DNA of 21,104 nucleotides from Caldifarciminota bacterium 4484_18 (GTDB taxonomy: Bacteria > Hydrothermota > UBA3073 > NMUJ01), in assembly GCA_002256535.1 (NCBI GenBank), contig NMUJ01000014.1, positions 1-21,104 on the forward strand. The letters run 5' to 3'. The translations under genes were made by a program, and so were the position numbers. Every line of letters begins with the position of its first letter. Within the stretch, counting starts at the first letter, position 1. The notes beneath the pieces were generated by a model. The model had not been told where the DNA came from, ran no database searches, and saw only the letters and a list, made by a program, of their open reading frames with translations. This document shows, in pieces, positions 14,123 to 21,104 of this stretch.

Positions 14123-15072
14123 CAAAGTGTGAGATTTACACCAAGGTGATGTTCACCCATGAGGTATTGATGGCTCTCATAAGCATAGTTTATGCTTATG
14201 TGTCCCCCCAGTATACCGAACCCATACGTGAAGTTATGGTTATTCTTACCAGTATAGCCTGCCCTTAGAGCAAACTTGCCACCAAGTATGCATTCGATGC
14301 CCACACCGAATGTGACCTGCTGATCCAGTGGGTGGATGAGATCAGCTGCAAAGCTACATTTGGTTGTAGCTTTATCTATGAGGTCAATAGCTATACCGGT
14401 TTGGAAGGTAAGCGGTAACGGGAACGGTGTACTCAGATATGTAGCCATACGTTCACCCTCTTCTACAGTGTATTGGAGTGCCTCACCGTAATACGTCATG
14501 TCACGAGCAAAATTCTGTAGCGAGAAGCCAAACCTTAGATTTCTCAAAGTACGTGTGTTGTAGATTGCACCTATGTCGATGGCCATACCCCAACTGGTAA
14601 CCTTATCGATGTTCAAGTTAACCACCTTTATGTTGAATCCCGCACTAAACTTATCCGTTAGGTTACGTCCAAACGCAATACCGAATGCGTAGTCATTAGC
14701 AGTGAAGTAGTCACCCGTACCTCTGGGTGTTTCTGGTGTTGTACGTAATATTTCACCCGAAAGCGAAGCTATGATATCAACCCCTATCGTACCTACCGAT
14801 AGAGGATAAACAAAAGCTAAGTTAGTCTCCCTTAGACCCGCAAACAGTTGCGTGTAGGTGATGTGATAGCTGGCCACCTTCACGGAAGCCAGCCCAGCAG
14901 GGTTCCAGAATATTGCCTCTATATCGTTTGCATACGCGGAGTATGCATATCCCATGGCGGGCGCTATTGTGCCCTTTGCACGTGAGAGGAACGCACCACC
15001 AGCGCCACCCAACCTGCCAAGTAAAGGACTTGGCAGTATTATAAACATTATAGCACATATAGCCTTACGCAT
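14122..15072 (-). CDS. PorV/UPF0164-like outer-membrane beta-barrel protein
   Basis: A 316-residue protein with a cleavable-looking signal (KAICAIMFIILPSPLLG) and then the family hallmark for PorV/UPF0164 barrels: AMGYAYSAYANDIEAIFWNPAGLASV (near 39-64). The rest alternates short beta strands (RFGFSLQNFARDMTY; FALRAGYTGKNN; FTYGFGILGGHISINYAYESH) and ends in LGVNLTL, a barrel-type C-terminus. Such proteins sit in the outer membrane of FCB-group and WOR-3-like bacteria; in type IX secretion PorV shuttles cargo to the cell surface, but most homologues have no proven role. AGGAGG lies four bases before the ATG and overlaps the stop of the PKD/NHL gene upstream, so both are co-translated. Confidence 0.82.
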   Translation of the reverse strand: MRKAICAIMFIILPSPLLGRLGGAGGAFLSRAKGTIAPAMGYAYSAYANDIEAIFWNPAGLASVKVASYHITYTQLFAGLRETNLAFVYPLSVGTIGVDIIASLSGEILRTTPETPRGTGDYFTANDYAFGIAFGRNLTDKFSAGFNIKVVNLNIDKVTSWGMAIDIGAIYNTRTLRNLRFGFSLQNFARDMTYYGEALQYTVEEGERMATYLSTPFPLPLTFQTGIAIDLIDKATTKCSFAADLIHPLDQQVTFGVGIECILGGKFALRAGYTGKNNHNFTYGFGILGGHISINYAYESHQYLMGEHHLGVNLTL

Positions 15073-15080
15073 AGTCCCTC

Positions 15081-16829
15081 CTACTGGGTGAGATCAAATA
15101 TCTGTATCCTATCATTCTCTGTATCTACCACATACAGTAAGTTACCACATATTGATAAAGCTTGTGGGTTGTTGAAACACCCAACCGCTATACCTGAAGT
15201 GCCCCAACGTGTAATAAATGTTATGTATTTAAATTTCTGTACACGTGCATTGTCGCTCTCAATAGTATAAACATAACCACTATCGTCGACAGCTACATCA
15301 CGTAAACCGATGAATTGACCATCCTCCACACCTTCGGTTTCACCAAACTTACTTATGTAAGTACCGGAGGTTGTAAATATCTCCACTCTGTTGTTGTAGA
15401 AATCCGCCACATAAACGGTATCGTTGTGAATGTCAATACCTGTGGGTAGATAAAATTGACCATCACCCGAACCGAAACCACCCCAGTTGGCGACGAATTC
15501 ACCGTTGTGAGTGAATTTCTGAACACGGTGGTTTTCACGATCCACCACAAAAACGAAAGTATCGTACACTGCTACATCGTAAGGGTAGCGGAACTGCCCG
15601 TTAGCTGCACCGTAGCCACCCCACTCAGCTACTATTGTACCGGTGGGGGATAGCTTCTTAACGGTTTGGGTACCTGCATCTGTCACATAGATGTAACCAT
15701 TAGTATCCACATCTACAGATATGGGGGTATCGAAATATTGCCACCTATCGATAATGTTACCAGAAAGATCGGTTATCACCAGTGATTGGGTACCGCTTTC
15801 TATTATATAAGCTCGGTCATATGTCACGGATATCTCGATGGGGGTATCGAAGTTAGACCATTCATCCACAAAATTGGTTTTTATAGAGATGACATTTGGA
15901 TCAGACCATCCTGACACACGTGACCATTGGTCTCTCGCCTGTGCACGTACGTAATGTAGGCCAGGGGTATCGAAATAATACCATACGGTGTAGATGCTGG
16001 TGTCAGGTGGCCCCCATGCAATGGTATCATTATCGAACACAAACCTATATGAGAGCGCATCATCATAAGGATCGGGATCACTGGTTTGGGTGCTAAACTT
16101 TATTGGTGTATAAATATAGCTCACGGGTTTACAAGAAGGAGGAGGTGGTGCAGTTGGTGGTCTATCAACTATGCGGATGAAAGTAGATGCAAACGTATCA
16201 GCTACACTACCGTGTATATTCTTCACGTAAACCCTAAATTCAAAACTGGTATCAGCAAGCGTAAAGGACACTTGTATCGAATCTACGCAACCCGATGGTA
16301 TAGGGGGACGCCAGCCTATTGTATCTATAATGGTCACACCTAATAGCACCAAAAATTGGAATTGTATGCTATCGTTATTGGGGTCCACCGCACGTGCATA
16401 GAACCAGTAATCTTCACCTATGTAGCCAGTGTCAGGACCCCACACTTCAAGCGATCCAGGTGACGGATAGTAAGACTTAACGGTAAATACGAAAGGGGTT
16501 GACCATCCTGAAGTAGCACCATGTTCGTCTTTTGCCTGTGCACGTATTTCATATGTACCGGACTCCGTGAATGTATGCGTATCGATCCATACGCTATCGG
16601 ACGGTATGAAATGGCTCCATGTAGAGATTGTACCATCACCCCAATCAAACCGTATGGATATACGGTCTTCGTCTGGATCGTGGGTTGAAGTCATAAATGC
16701 ATAGGTGGTGAGAGTAGTACCTTCTTCAGATTTACACCATGGGGTTACGGGAACCTCTGGCGGGTGGTTGGCATGTTTACAGGTCAGGAAAGTTAAAACA
16801 AAGAACATAATCCACGCTACACGTTTCAT
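15081..16829 (-). CDS. PKD-domain and NHL-repeat lipoprotein
   Basis: A 582-residue surface protein. A short signal (MKRVAWIMFFVLTFLTC) ends in Cys17; the box FLTC is a relaxed lipobox, so lipid attachment is likely but not sure. Residues ~23-118, ~122-221 and ~224-317 are three PKD/fibronectin-like beta domains (DPDEDRISIRFDWGDG; DPNNDSIQFQF; DPDPYDDALSYRF), two of them with the WSDP/GWSTP edge. From ~320 to the end are about six NHL-type propeller blades (for example GQFRYPYDVAVYDTFVFVVDRENHRVQKF). This is a protein- or glycan-binding architecture rather than an enzyme. GGAGG lies four bases before the ATG. It is first in an operon with the PorV-like barrel and prenyl synthase genes. Confidence 0.85.
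   Translation of the reverse strand: MKRVAWIMFFVLTFLTCKHANHPPEVPVTPWCKSEEGTTLTTYAFMTSTHDPDEDRISIRFDWGDGTISTWSHFIPSDSVWIDTHTFTESGTYEIRAQAKDEHGATSGWSTPFVFTVKSYYPSPGSLEVWGPDTGYIGEDYWFYARAVDPNNDSIQFQFLVLLGVTIIDTIGWRPPIPSGCVDSIQVSFTLADTSFEFRVYVKNIHGSVADTFASTFIRIVDRPPTAPPPPSCKPVSYIYTPIKFSTQTSDPDPYDDALSYRFVFDNDTIAWGPPDTSIYTVWYYFDTPGLHYVRAQARDQWSRVSGWSDPNVISIKTNFVDEWSNFDTPIEISVTYDRAYIIESGTQSLVITDLSGNIIDRWQYFDTPISVDVDTNGYIYVTDAGTQTVKKLSPTGTIVAEWGGYGAANGQFRYPYDVAVYDTFVFVVDRENHRVQKFTHNGEFVANWGGFGSGDGQFYLPTGIDIHNDTVYVADFYNNRVEIFTTSGTYISKFGETEGVEDGQFIGLRDVAVDDSGYVYTIESDNARVQKFKYITFITRWGTSGIAVGCFNNPQALSICGNLLYVVDTENDRIQIFDLTQ
15724..15974 (+). repeat. Three in-frame copies of an 11-base word within the PKD/NHL gene
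   Basis: GGGGTATCGAA occurs at 15724-15734, 15841-15851 and 15964-15974, spaced 117 and 123 bases. On the coding (minus) strand each gives FDTP(I/G). One copy lies in the last PKD domain and two at the start of propeller blades, so the motif crosses the domain border. Confidence 0.6.
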
Positions 16830-16857
16830 AATGCCTCCATGTGTGTTATCATTAATT

Positions 16858-19227
16858 GTGTGGGATAGTATTTTGTTTCAAGTTGATAAACCCGGTAGGT
16901 ATCTAAATCACGAGTGGCATAGTGTACATAAAGATTGGGATAAGACCACATTACGTACGGTGGTCGCCTATCCCGATATATATGAGGTAGGTATGAGCTG
17001 CTTAGCAATCCATATATTGTATAACTTGCTTAATGATGATGCTGAAACCTTATGTGAACGTGTATTCTTGCCGGCTGATGATATGATGAATGTGCTGAAA
17101 AATCATAACATGAAGTTGACCTCCCTGGAGTCACGTAGACCGCTCGATGAGTTCGATATTATATTTTTCTCGATACCGTATCCCTTGCTGTATCCCAATA
17201 TAGTTAAGATGTTGGAGTTGGGAGGTATACCAGTGTGGCGAGCTGACCGAAGTGACGGACCGCTCGTCATAGGTGGCGGTATCGCTGTTGTCAACCCACT
17301 ACCTATAGCGCCATTTTTTGACCTATTTCTTATAGGGGAGGCAGAGCCTCTCATACCACGAATGATACCATTACTTAAAGCATGGTCAAAACACGAGCTA
17401 ACACGGGACGAACTTTATAAAGAGGCATCTCAGATTGAGGGTGTATGGGTACCCACTATAGGGAATAAAGCTAAACGTGTATATGCGAAGCAGATGCCAG
17501 CAGCACCTAAATTAATAGTACCATTGGTAGAGACAACACACGACAGGTTAATAATCGAGGTGAGCCGTGGCTGTACACGCGGATGTAGGTTCTGTCAAGT
17601 GGGTATGGTGACACGCCCATATAGGGAGAGAGACATAGCTGAGATTATCAAACTGATAGATACGGGGTTGTTGGAAACCGGTTACAACGAGGTTTCGTTG
17701 TTAGCATTGTCGTTATCAGATTATTCTGGTTGTGAAGAGCTCATCAAACGTGTAGCTACAAAATACCCACATATTCCATTATCATTACCATCGTTACGTG
17801 GTGACGCAATTACACGTGAGATTGCACCATACTTGACAGGTGGTATAACTATAGCACCTGAGGCAGGTACGGAACGGTTACGTAAGATTGTCAACAAACA
17901 GATAAACGAAGATAATATTTTACGGTCGGTTGAACTTGCAGCCGACTATAATATTACACATGTCAAGCTATACTTTATGATAGGGCTACCGGGTGAGGAG
18001 TGGCAAGATATAGAAGGTATTATCAAGCTTATCCGTAAGATAGCAGCCATAGCGTATCCGAAACAGGTGAAAGTGTCGATATCGCCGTTTGTACCACAAC
18101 CATTCACACCATTCCAATGGAAGATGTTTGCCGATAGAAAGGAGTTATCAAATAAAGCCAAGCATATACGGGCTGCGTTCAAGGGCGGGCGTGGGGTTGA
18201 AGTACACTATCGTAATCCAGACGTAAGCTACATAGAAACTGTATTAGGGCGTGGTGACGAGAAGGTTGCACCCGCCATTGTTGAAACCTCTAAAGCAGGT
18301 ATCACAACCAGTGAAGAGGGTAGGTTCGACTTTCATATATGGGAGGAAGCGTTCACCAAGATGGGGGTTGACCCTTCATATTATACCAGCGAGCTGAAAG
18401 TCGATGAATTATTACCATGGGAGCGCTACATAGATGTGGGTGTGAAACGTGAATTCCTTATCAAAGAAGGTGACAGAACCGACGAGACATCGGATTGCAG
18501 GATACAAGGCTGCTATGGGTGTGGTGCATGTGAAGGGATATCCCCAATACCATTAAGGTTGGAAAAATTGCCACCCAAGGGAAATATAGCCTATGGTAGA
18601 CGGCCGATAAAGATTGCAACCCCCTCCGTCGTCTATACTTTACGTATACGATATGGCAAGGAGCCCGAACTTAGGTGGGTGGGGCACCTCGATACTACTC
18701 GTACGATGATAAGGGCATTATTACGTGCGAAGCTACCAGTGGTATTCACAAAAGGGTATAGGCCACACCCAAGGGTGGCATTTGGACCACCGTTGCCGTT
18801 TGGTATGTTCTCTTATACGGAATATATGGATGTGGTGGTAAGCGAACCACCTGGTGATGTAGTGTATCTTGTGAACCGCAAATTGCCGAAGGGGTTTAAG
18901 GTATTTGATGTAAAGGTTATGCCGGGTACAGATCATCTATCACTGTTTCAGTTATTCAATGAGTCAGAATATGTGGCGTATGGAATAAGGCTTGAACCCA
19001 CCATTATTAAGCAGTTCATGCATACAAGGGGAATATGGGTGAACAAAAGGGATAAGAGGCTCAACCTACGCGTGAGTGTCAAGCACATGGAATTGAAAGA
19101 CGGTAACCTACATATAAGGATGACGATGGGAAGATTGAATGCATTCGATGTGCTCGCATATCTCATAGGTAGAAAGCCTGAAGAGATGGTAATCTACCCC
19201 GTAGAACGTATACTTAAATTACCATGA
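16858..19227 (+). CDS. Radical SAM protein fused to DUF2344 domain (TIGR03960 + TIGR03936 type)
   Basis: About 789 residues in two parts. The N-terminal ~620 residues are a B12-binding-like/radical SAM unit with KPGRYLNHEWHSV at the start, YPDIYEVGMSCLAIHILY, GGGIAVVNPLPIAPFFD, and the 4Fe-4S triad CTRGCRFC at Cys239, 243 and 246, followed by TIAPEAGTERLR. A Cys-rich CRIQGCYGCGAC sits near residues 547-558. From ~585 comes the DUF2344 domain (LRIRYGKEPELRWVGHLDTTR, FTKGYRPHPRVAFGPPLPFG). Such fusions are widespread and often lie beside ribonuclease G; their reaction is unproven, with a tRNA/RNA-related role suggested by context in other genomes. GTG 16858 is preferred; ATG 16831 is possible but lies 2 bases from the divergent gene. 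The stop overlaps the next ATG. Confidence 0.88.
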   Translation: MWDSILFQVDKPGRYLNHEWHSVHKDWDKTTLRTVVAYPDIYEVGMSCLAIHILYNLLNDDAETLCERVFLPADDMMNVLKNHNMKLTSLESRRPLDEFDIIFFSIPYPLLYPNIVKMLELGGIPVWRADRSDGPLVIGGGIAVVNPLPIAPFFDLFLIGEAEPLIPRMIPLLKAWSKHELTRDELYKEASQIEGVWVPTIGNKAKRVYAKQMPAAPKLIVPLVETTHDRLIIEVSRGCTRGCRFCQVGMVTRPYRERDIAEIIKLIDTGLLETGYNEVSLLALSLSDYSGCEELIKRVATKYPHIPLSLPSLRGDAITREIAPYLTGGITIAPEAGTERLRKIVNKQINEDNILRSVELAADYNITHVKLYFMIGLPGEEWQDIEGIIKLIRKIAAIAYPKQVKVSISPFVPQPFTPFQWKMFADRKELSNKAKHIRAAFKGGRGVEVHYRNPDVSYIETVLGRGDEKVAPAIVETSKAGITTSEEGRFDFHIWEEAFTKMGVDPSYYTSELKVDELLPWERYIDVGVKREFLIKEGDRTDETSDCRIQGCYGCGACEGISPIPLRLEKLPPKGNIAYGRRPIKIATPSVVYTLRIRYGKEPELRWVGHLDTTRTMIRALLRAKLPVVFTKGYRPHPRVAFGPPLPFGMFSYTEYMDVVVSEPPGDVVYLVNRKLPKGFKVFDVKVMPGTDHLSLFQLFNESEYVAYGIRLEPTIIKQFMHTRGIWVNKRDKRLNLRVSVKHMELKDGNLHIRMTMGRLNAFDVLAYLIGRKPEEMVIYPVERILKLP

Positions 19228-19853
19228 AGGTTGATGTGCTCATAGTTCCCGGCGGTGGCATTGATAAGTATGGTAGGCTTAAACCCACCAGTTTACAGCG
19301 AGTGGATAAAGCTGTGGAGCTCTTTAAAGAAGGTGTTACAGAGTATGTAATATTTTCGGGTGCATGGAGTTTCATGTATACCTATAAACCACCAGTTACT
19401 GAGGCACGTGCGATGCAAGAATATGCGATAACAAACGGTATACCATATGATAAGATATTACTGGATGAAGAATCCCGTGATACCATAGGTAATGCGTATT
19501 TCCCGAAAGTAAGGATAATCAAGCCACGTGGCTGGCGTAATGTAATGGTGGTGACGTCAGAGTTTCATCTCAAACGTACGCAGTATGTTTTTGAAAAGGT
19601 GTTCGGTCCAGATTACAACCTGAAGTTTATAGCTGTGACGTCTGCGCTGCCACAGGATATGTTCACACATATCATCAACATTGAGAAGAATAACCTTGAA
19701 CTCACACGCCAGAAAATTGGCGAAATACCAGCAGGTGACGATAAAGCAATAGGTGAGTTCCTGTTCACTAAACATCCAGCTTACGCTAAATACATGCGTA
19801 TCAAGCGTGCAATCCTTATCCGTATGTTACGTCATAATCATCAAACCTTTTAA
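19224..19853 (+). CDS. DUF218 (YdcF/SanA-fold) protein
   Basis: A 209-residue protein with no signal or membrane helix. Family features: DVLIVPGGGIDKYGR (4-18), RVDKAVELFKEG, VIFSGAWSF, VTEARAMQEYAITNGIP, ILLDEESRDTIGNAYFPK, and VVTSEFHLKRTQYVFEKVFG. It is closer to the cytosolic DUF218 form with the FLFTKHPAY-type tail than to membrane-bound ElyC/SanA. The fold is a Rossmann-like sandwich; SAM binding is reported for E. coli YdcF, but no activity is settled for this branch. It starts at the ATGA overlap with the radical SAM gene, so they are co-translated. It ends 12 bases from the convergent protease gene, with no clear terminator between them. Confidence 0.82.
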   Translation: MKVDVLIVPGGGIDKYGRLKPTSLQRVDKAVELFKEGVTEYVIFSGAWSFMYTYKPPVTEARAMQEYAITNGIPYDKILLDEESRDTIGNAYFPKVRIIKPRGWRNVMVVTSEFHLKRTQYVFEKVFGPDYNLKFIAVTSALPQDMFTHIINIEKNNLELTRQKIGEIPAGDDKAIGEFLFTKHPAYAKYMRIKRAILIRMLRHNHQTF

Positions 19854-19865
19854 TCTATATCGCCT

Positions 19866-20930
19866 TCATCTAATTGCAAACGGACGTGGTACAAACGTCA
19901 GTATTAGCATGATTAATGCAACTATACCTAATACTTTATCCTGTGAGGTCAACGGTGTTACGCTATCGAGTGGCTTTGGATGTTTGAACCCCACTATAAT
20001 GCCAAGAAATGCCCACAAAAAGTAACCCGGCCAAAGAAAGCCCAACCCCATAAGTATCACAAACATAGCCATCATAACCTTCGGGTGATATTTCTCACCA
20101 AACATCGCATAACTTATATGTCCGCCATCGAACTGCCCTATGGGTAACAGGTTAAGCGCTGTGATAAATAGGCCAACCCAACCCGCAAACGCGACCGGAT
20201 GCAATAATAATGCGTAATTCTCTGGTAATTCACCATACAACAGGTTTACCAACACTGAAAACAGTATTGAGCGCCCCAGTTTAAAATGCGGCATCCCTTC
20301 TGGTATTGCCACCGTTAACGTGGATAACTTCAACCCCACCAGGATTATGGGTATAGATATAATGAAACCCACAAGTGGGCCCATCACCCCTATTTTCATC
20401 AGCGCAGACTTGTCAGGTATAGGGCTACGTATCCTTATGACAGCACCAAACGTACCCAAAATAAACGGTGGTGGCACAGGTATAAAAAACGGTAATGTAG
20501 CCTCTACTCCGAGTCTCCTACACATGATGTAGTGACCCAACTCATGTGACCCCAGTATAAACATTATGGCCAACGAAAATGGTAACCCTTTCAATATATT
20601 TGTGGGATTATGGAATGGGTCCGTTCCCGCCAGCATCGCACCTGCCAGCATCGTCGTAAACAGTGTCGCTATCAACAACAGGATATTCAATCGATACGAG
20701 GTTACCCCAATATATCTGGGACGCGGTACGAGATATAGTACTACTTCACTCGGATACGTACCTTTCCTGAGGAATGGTGTATAATCTACGAGCTGGTTCC
20801 TTATGTTACGAAATAGCTCCCTTGTCGATATACGTGGTATATATGAAACTTTGATCACACCTTCCTCTTCTGACCATTCCCTCACATCACCATAATAGCT
20901 AAGCCATTCCACAATCTCATATACGTTCAT
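19866..20930 (-). CDS. M50-family (site-2-type) membrane zinc metalloprotease
   Basis: About 354 residues. A soluble N-terminal part of ~80 residues (TPFLRKG and VLYLVPRPR are typical) is followed by several membrane helices. The zinc motif is HELGH (129-133) in a hydrophobic helix, and the second metal/catalytic motif is NLLPIGQFDGGH (260-271). Such proteases cut transmembrane or membrane-linked substrates inside the bilayer; this branch resembles the EGY1-like group, without a PDZ domain. The reading frame extends to 21065, but the extra 45 residues are leuC read in another frame, so ATG 20930-20928 is chosen. GAGGG lies 8 bases upstream, unlike the 4-base spacing at other genes here, and belongs to the leuC fragment, so the natural 5' region has probably been lost. 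Confidence 0.87.
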   Translation of the reverse strand: MNVYEIVEWLSYYGDVREWSEEEGVIKVSYIPRISTRELFRNIRNQLVDYTPFLRKGTYPSEVVLYLVPRPRYIGVTSYRLNILLLIATLFTTMLAGAMLAGTDPFHNPTNILKGLPFSLAIMFILGSHELGHYIMCRRLGVEATLPFFIPVPPPFILGTFGAVIRIRSPIPDKSALMKIGVMGPLVGFIISIPIILVGLKLSTLTVAIPEGMPHFKLGRSILFSVLVNLLYGELPENYALLLHPVAFAGWVGLFITALNLLPIGQFDGGHISYAMFGEKYHPKVMMAMFVILMGLGFLWPGYFLWAFLGIIVGFKHPKPLDSVTPLTSQDKVLGIVALIMLILTFVPRPFAIR

Positions 20931-21104
20931 ATATGAAACCCTCAGGGTTGCCCATCCTACCTTTAAAGTTACGGTTCTGTGACGATAAGCATACCTCACT
21001 ATCTGCCAATACTCCTTCATGTACACCCACACATGGCCCACAACCGGGCCCCAATACTGTTGCACCTGCTTTGACGAATATTTCGATCAACCCTTCTTTA
21101 AGTG
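20917..21104 (-). CDS. leuC: 3-isopropylmalate dehydratase large subunit, C-terminal fragment (3'-truncated)
   Basis: Read on the minus strand from the window edge, the frame beginning at 21102 gives LKEGLIEIFVKAGATVLG, PGCGPCVGVHEGVLAD and NRNFKGRMGNPEGFIY. These are the LeuC/homoaconitase-type iron-sulphur region: two of the three 4Fe-4S Cys ligands are the PGCGPC pair, and the NRNFKGRMG loop is diagnostic. LeuC normally continues with LASPATAAAS and about 30 further residues. Here it passes into the first bases of the M50 protease gene and stops at 20919-20917 after ERI. The gene starts beyond the window. It would isomerise 2- to 3-isopropylmalate in leucine synthesis together with LeuD, but the missing tail makes function doubtful. 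Confidence 0.85.
   Translation of the reverse strand, partial: LKEGLIEIFVKAGATVLGPGCGPCVGVHEGVLADSEVCLSSQNRNFKGRMGNPEGFIYERI

Noticed and set aside
20931..21065. N-terminal extension of the M50 protease by 45 residues.
   Set aside because: The same bases encode LeuC (PGCGPC, NRNFKGRMG) in another frame; the extension does not resemble M50 proteins.
1..21104. CRISPR arrays, insertion sequences, phage genes, rRNA or riboswitches.
   Set aside because: I saw no direct-repeat arrays, transposase or integrase motifs, rRNA segments or riboswitch-like leaders on either strand.

Overview
The window looks like chromosome from a Gram-negative bacterium, probably an uncultivated, perhaps thermophilic lineage of the WOR-3/FCB type. 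The clues are a PorV/UPF0164-type outer-membrane protein, a PKD+NHL surface lipoprotein, an HcnA/HcnB-like oxidoreductase pair, a PlsY protein extended by a dolichol-kinase-like domain, and a fused radical SAM/DUF2344 protein. Base composition is moderate. Arg is mostly CGT, Ile often ATA and Gly mostly GGT on all parts of the window, so nothing looks foreign. The assignment is inference from gene content only. Genes are tightly packed and often overlap; no gap exceeds about 100 bases outside genes, and I see no convincing intrinsic terminator, phage, IS element or CRISPR array.

Layout. 1-3165 (+): a seryl-tRNA synthetase tail joined in frame to half of a Mut7-C RNase domain, a small 2Fe-2S protein, an FAD oxidoreductase, and an FMN transferase (ApbE). 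3171-4229 (-): PlsY-type acyltransferase with a C-terminal dolichol-kinase-like domain. 4294-5881 (+): a strong promoter, tRNA-Thr(UGU), the 5' half of tRNA-Tyr(GUA), then mutL without its N-terminus. 5926-10077 (+): nucleoside kinase, a damaged sodium:solute symporter, and a NamZ/GH171-type N-acetylmuramidase. 10164-13116 (+): acpP, fabF, a SagB-type nitroreductase and purC. 13094-16829 (-): polyprenyl diphosphate synthase, PorV-like protein, PKD/NHL lipoprotein. 16858-19853 (+): radical SAM/DUF2344 fusion and a DUF218 protein. 19866-21104 (-): M50 site-2-type protease and a leuC fragment.

The most striking property is a series of abrupt joins, about one every 3-4 kb, where a gene stops matching its family and another gene, or a later part of the same gene, begins with no spacer: serS/Mut7-C (~549), inside the PlsY fusion (~3468), tRNA-Tyr/mutL (~4451-4459), before and inside the symporter (~7571 and ~7903), and leuC/M50 (~20930). 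Three keep the reading frame and at least one sits on an apparent 8-9 base microhomology. Half of a tRNA gene and the ATP-binding Glu/Asn motif of MutL are missing. This is either real microhomology-type deletion in a degrading or unstable genome, or chimeric reads/assembly (for example from whole-genome amplification). Functional statements about those genes should wait for that to be settled.

The intact genes are housekeeping and envelope functions: fatty-acid synthesis (acpP, fabF), purine synthesis (purC), isoprenoid chains, phospholipid acylation, flavin transfer, membrane proteolysis and possibly murein-sugar salvage. Expression signals include three copies of ATTGACAA placed as -35 elements, GGAGG boxes at a uniform 4-base distance from ATG, and SD-less genes with -10-like boxes almost on the start codon. 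I found no clearly new multi-gene system.
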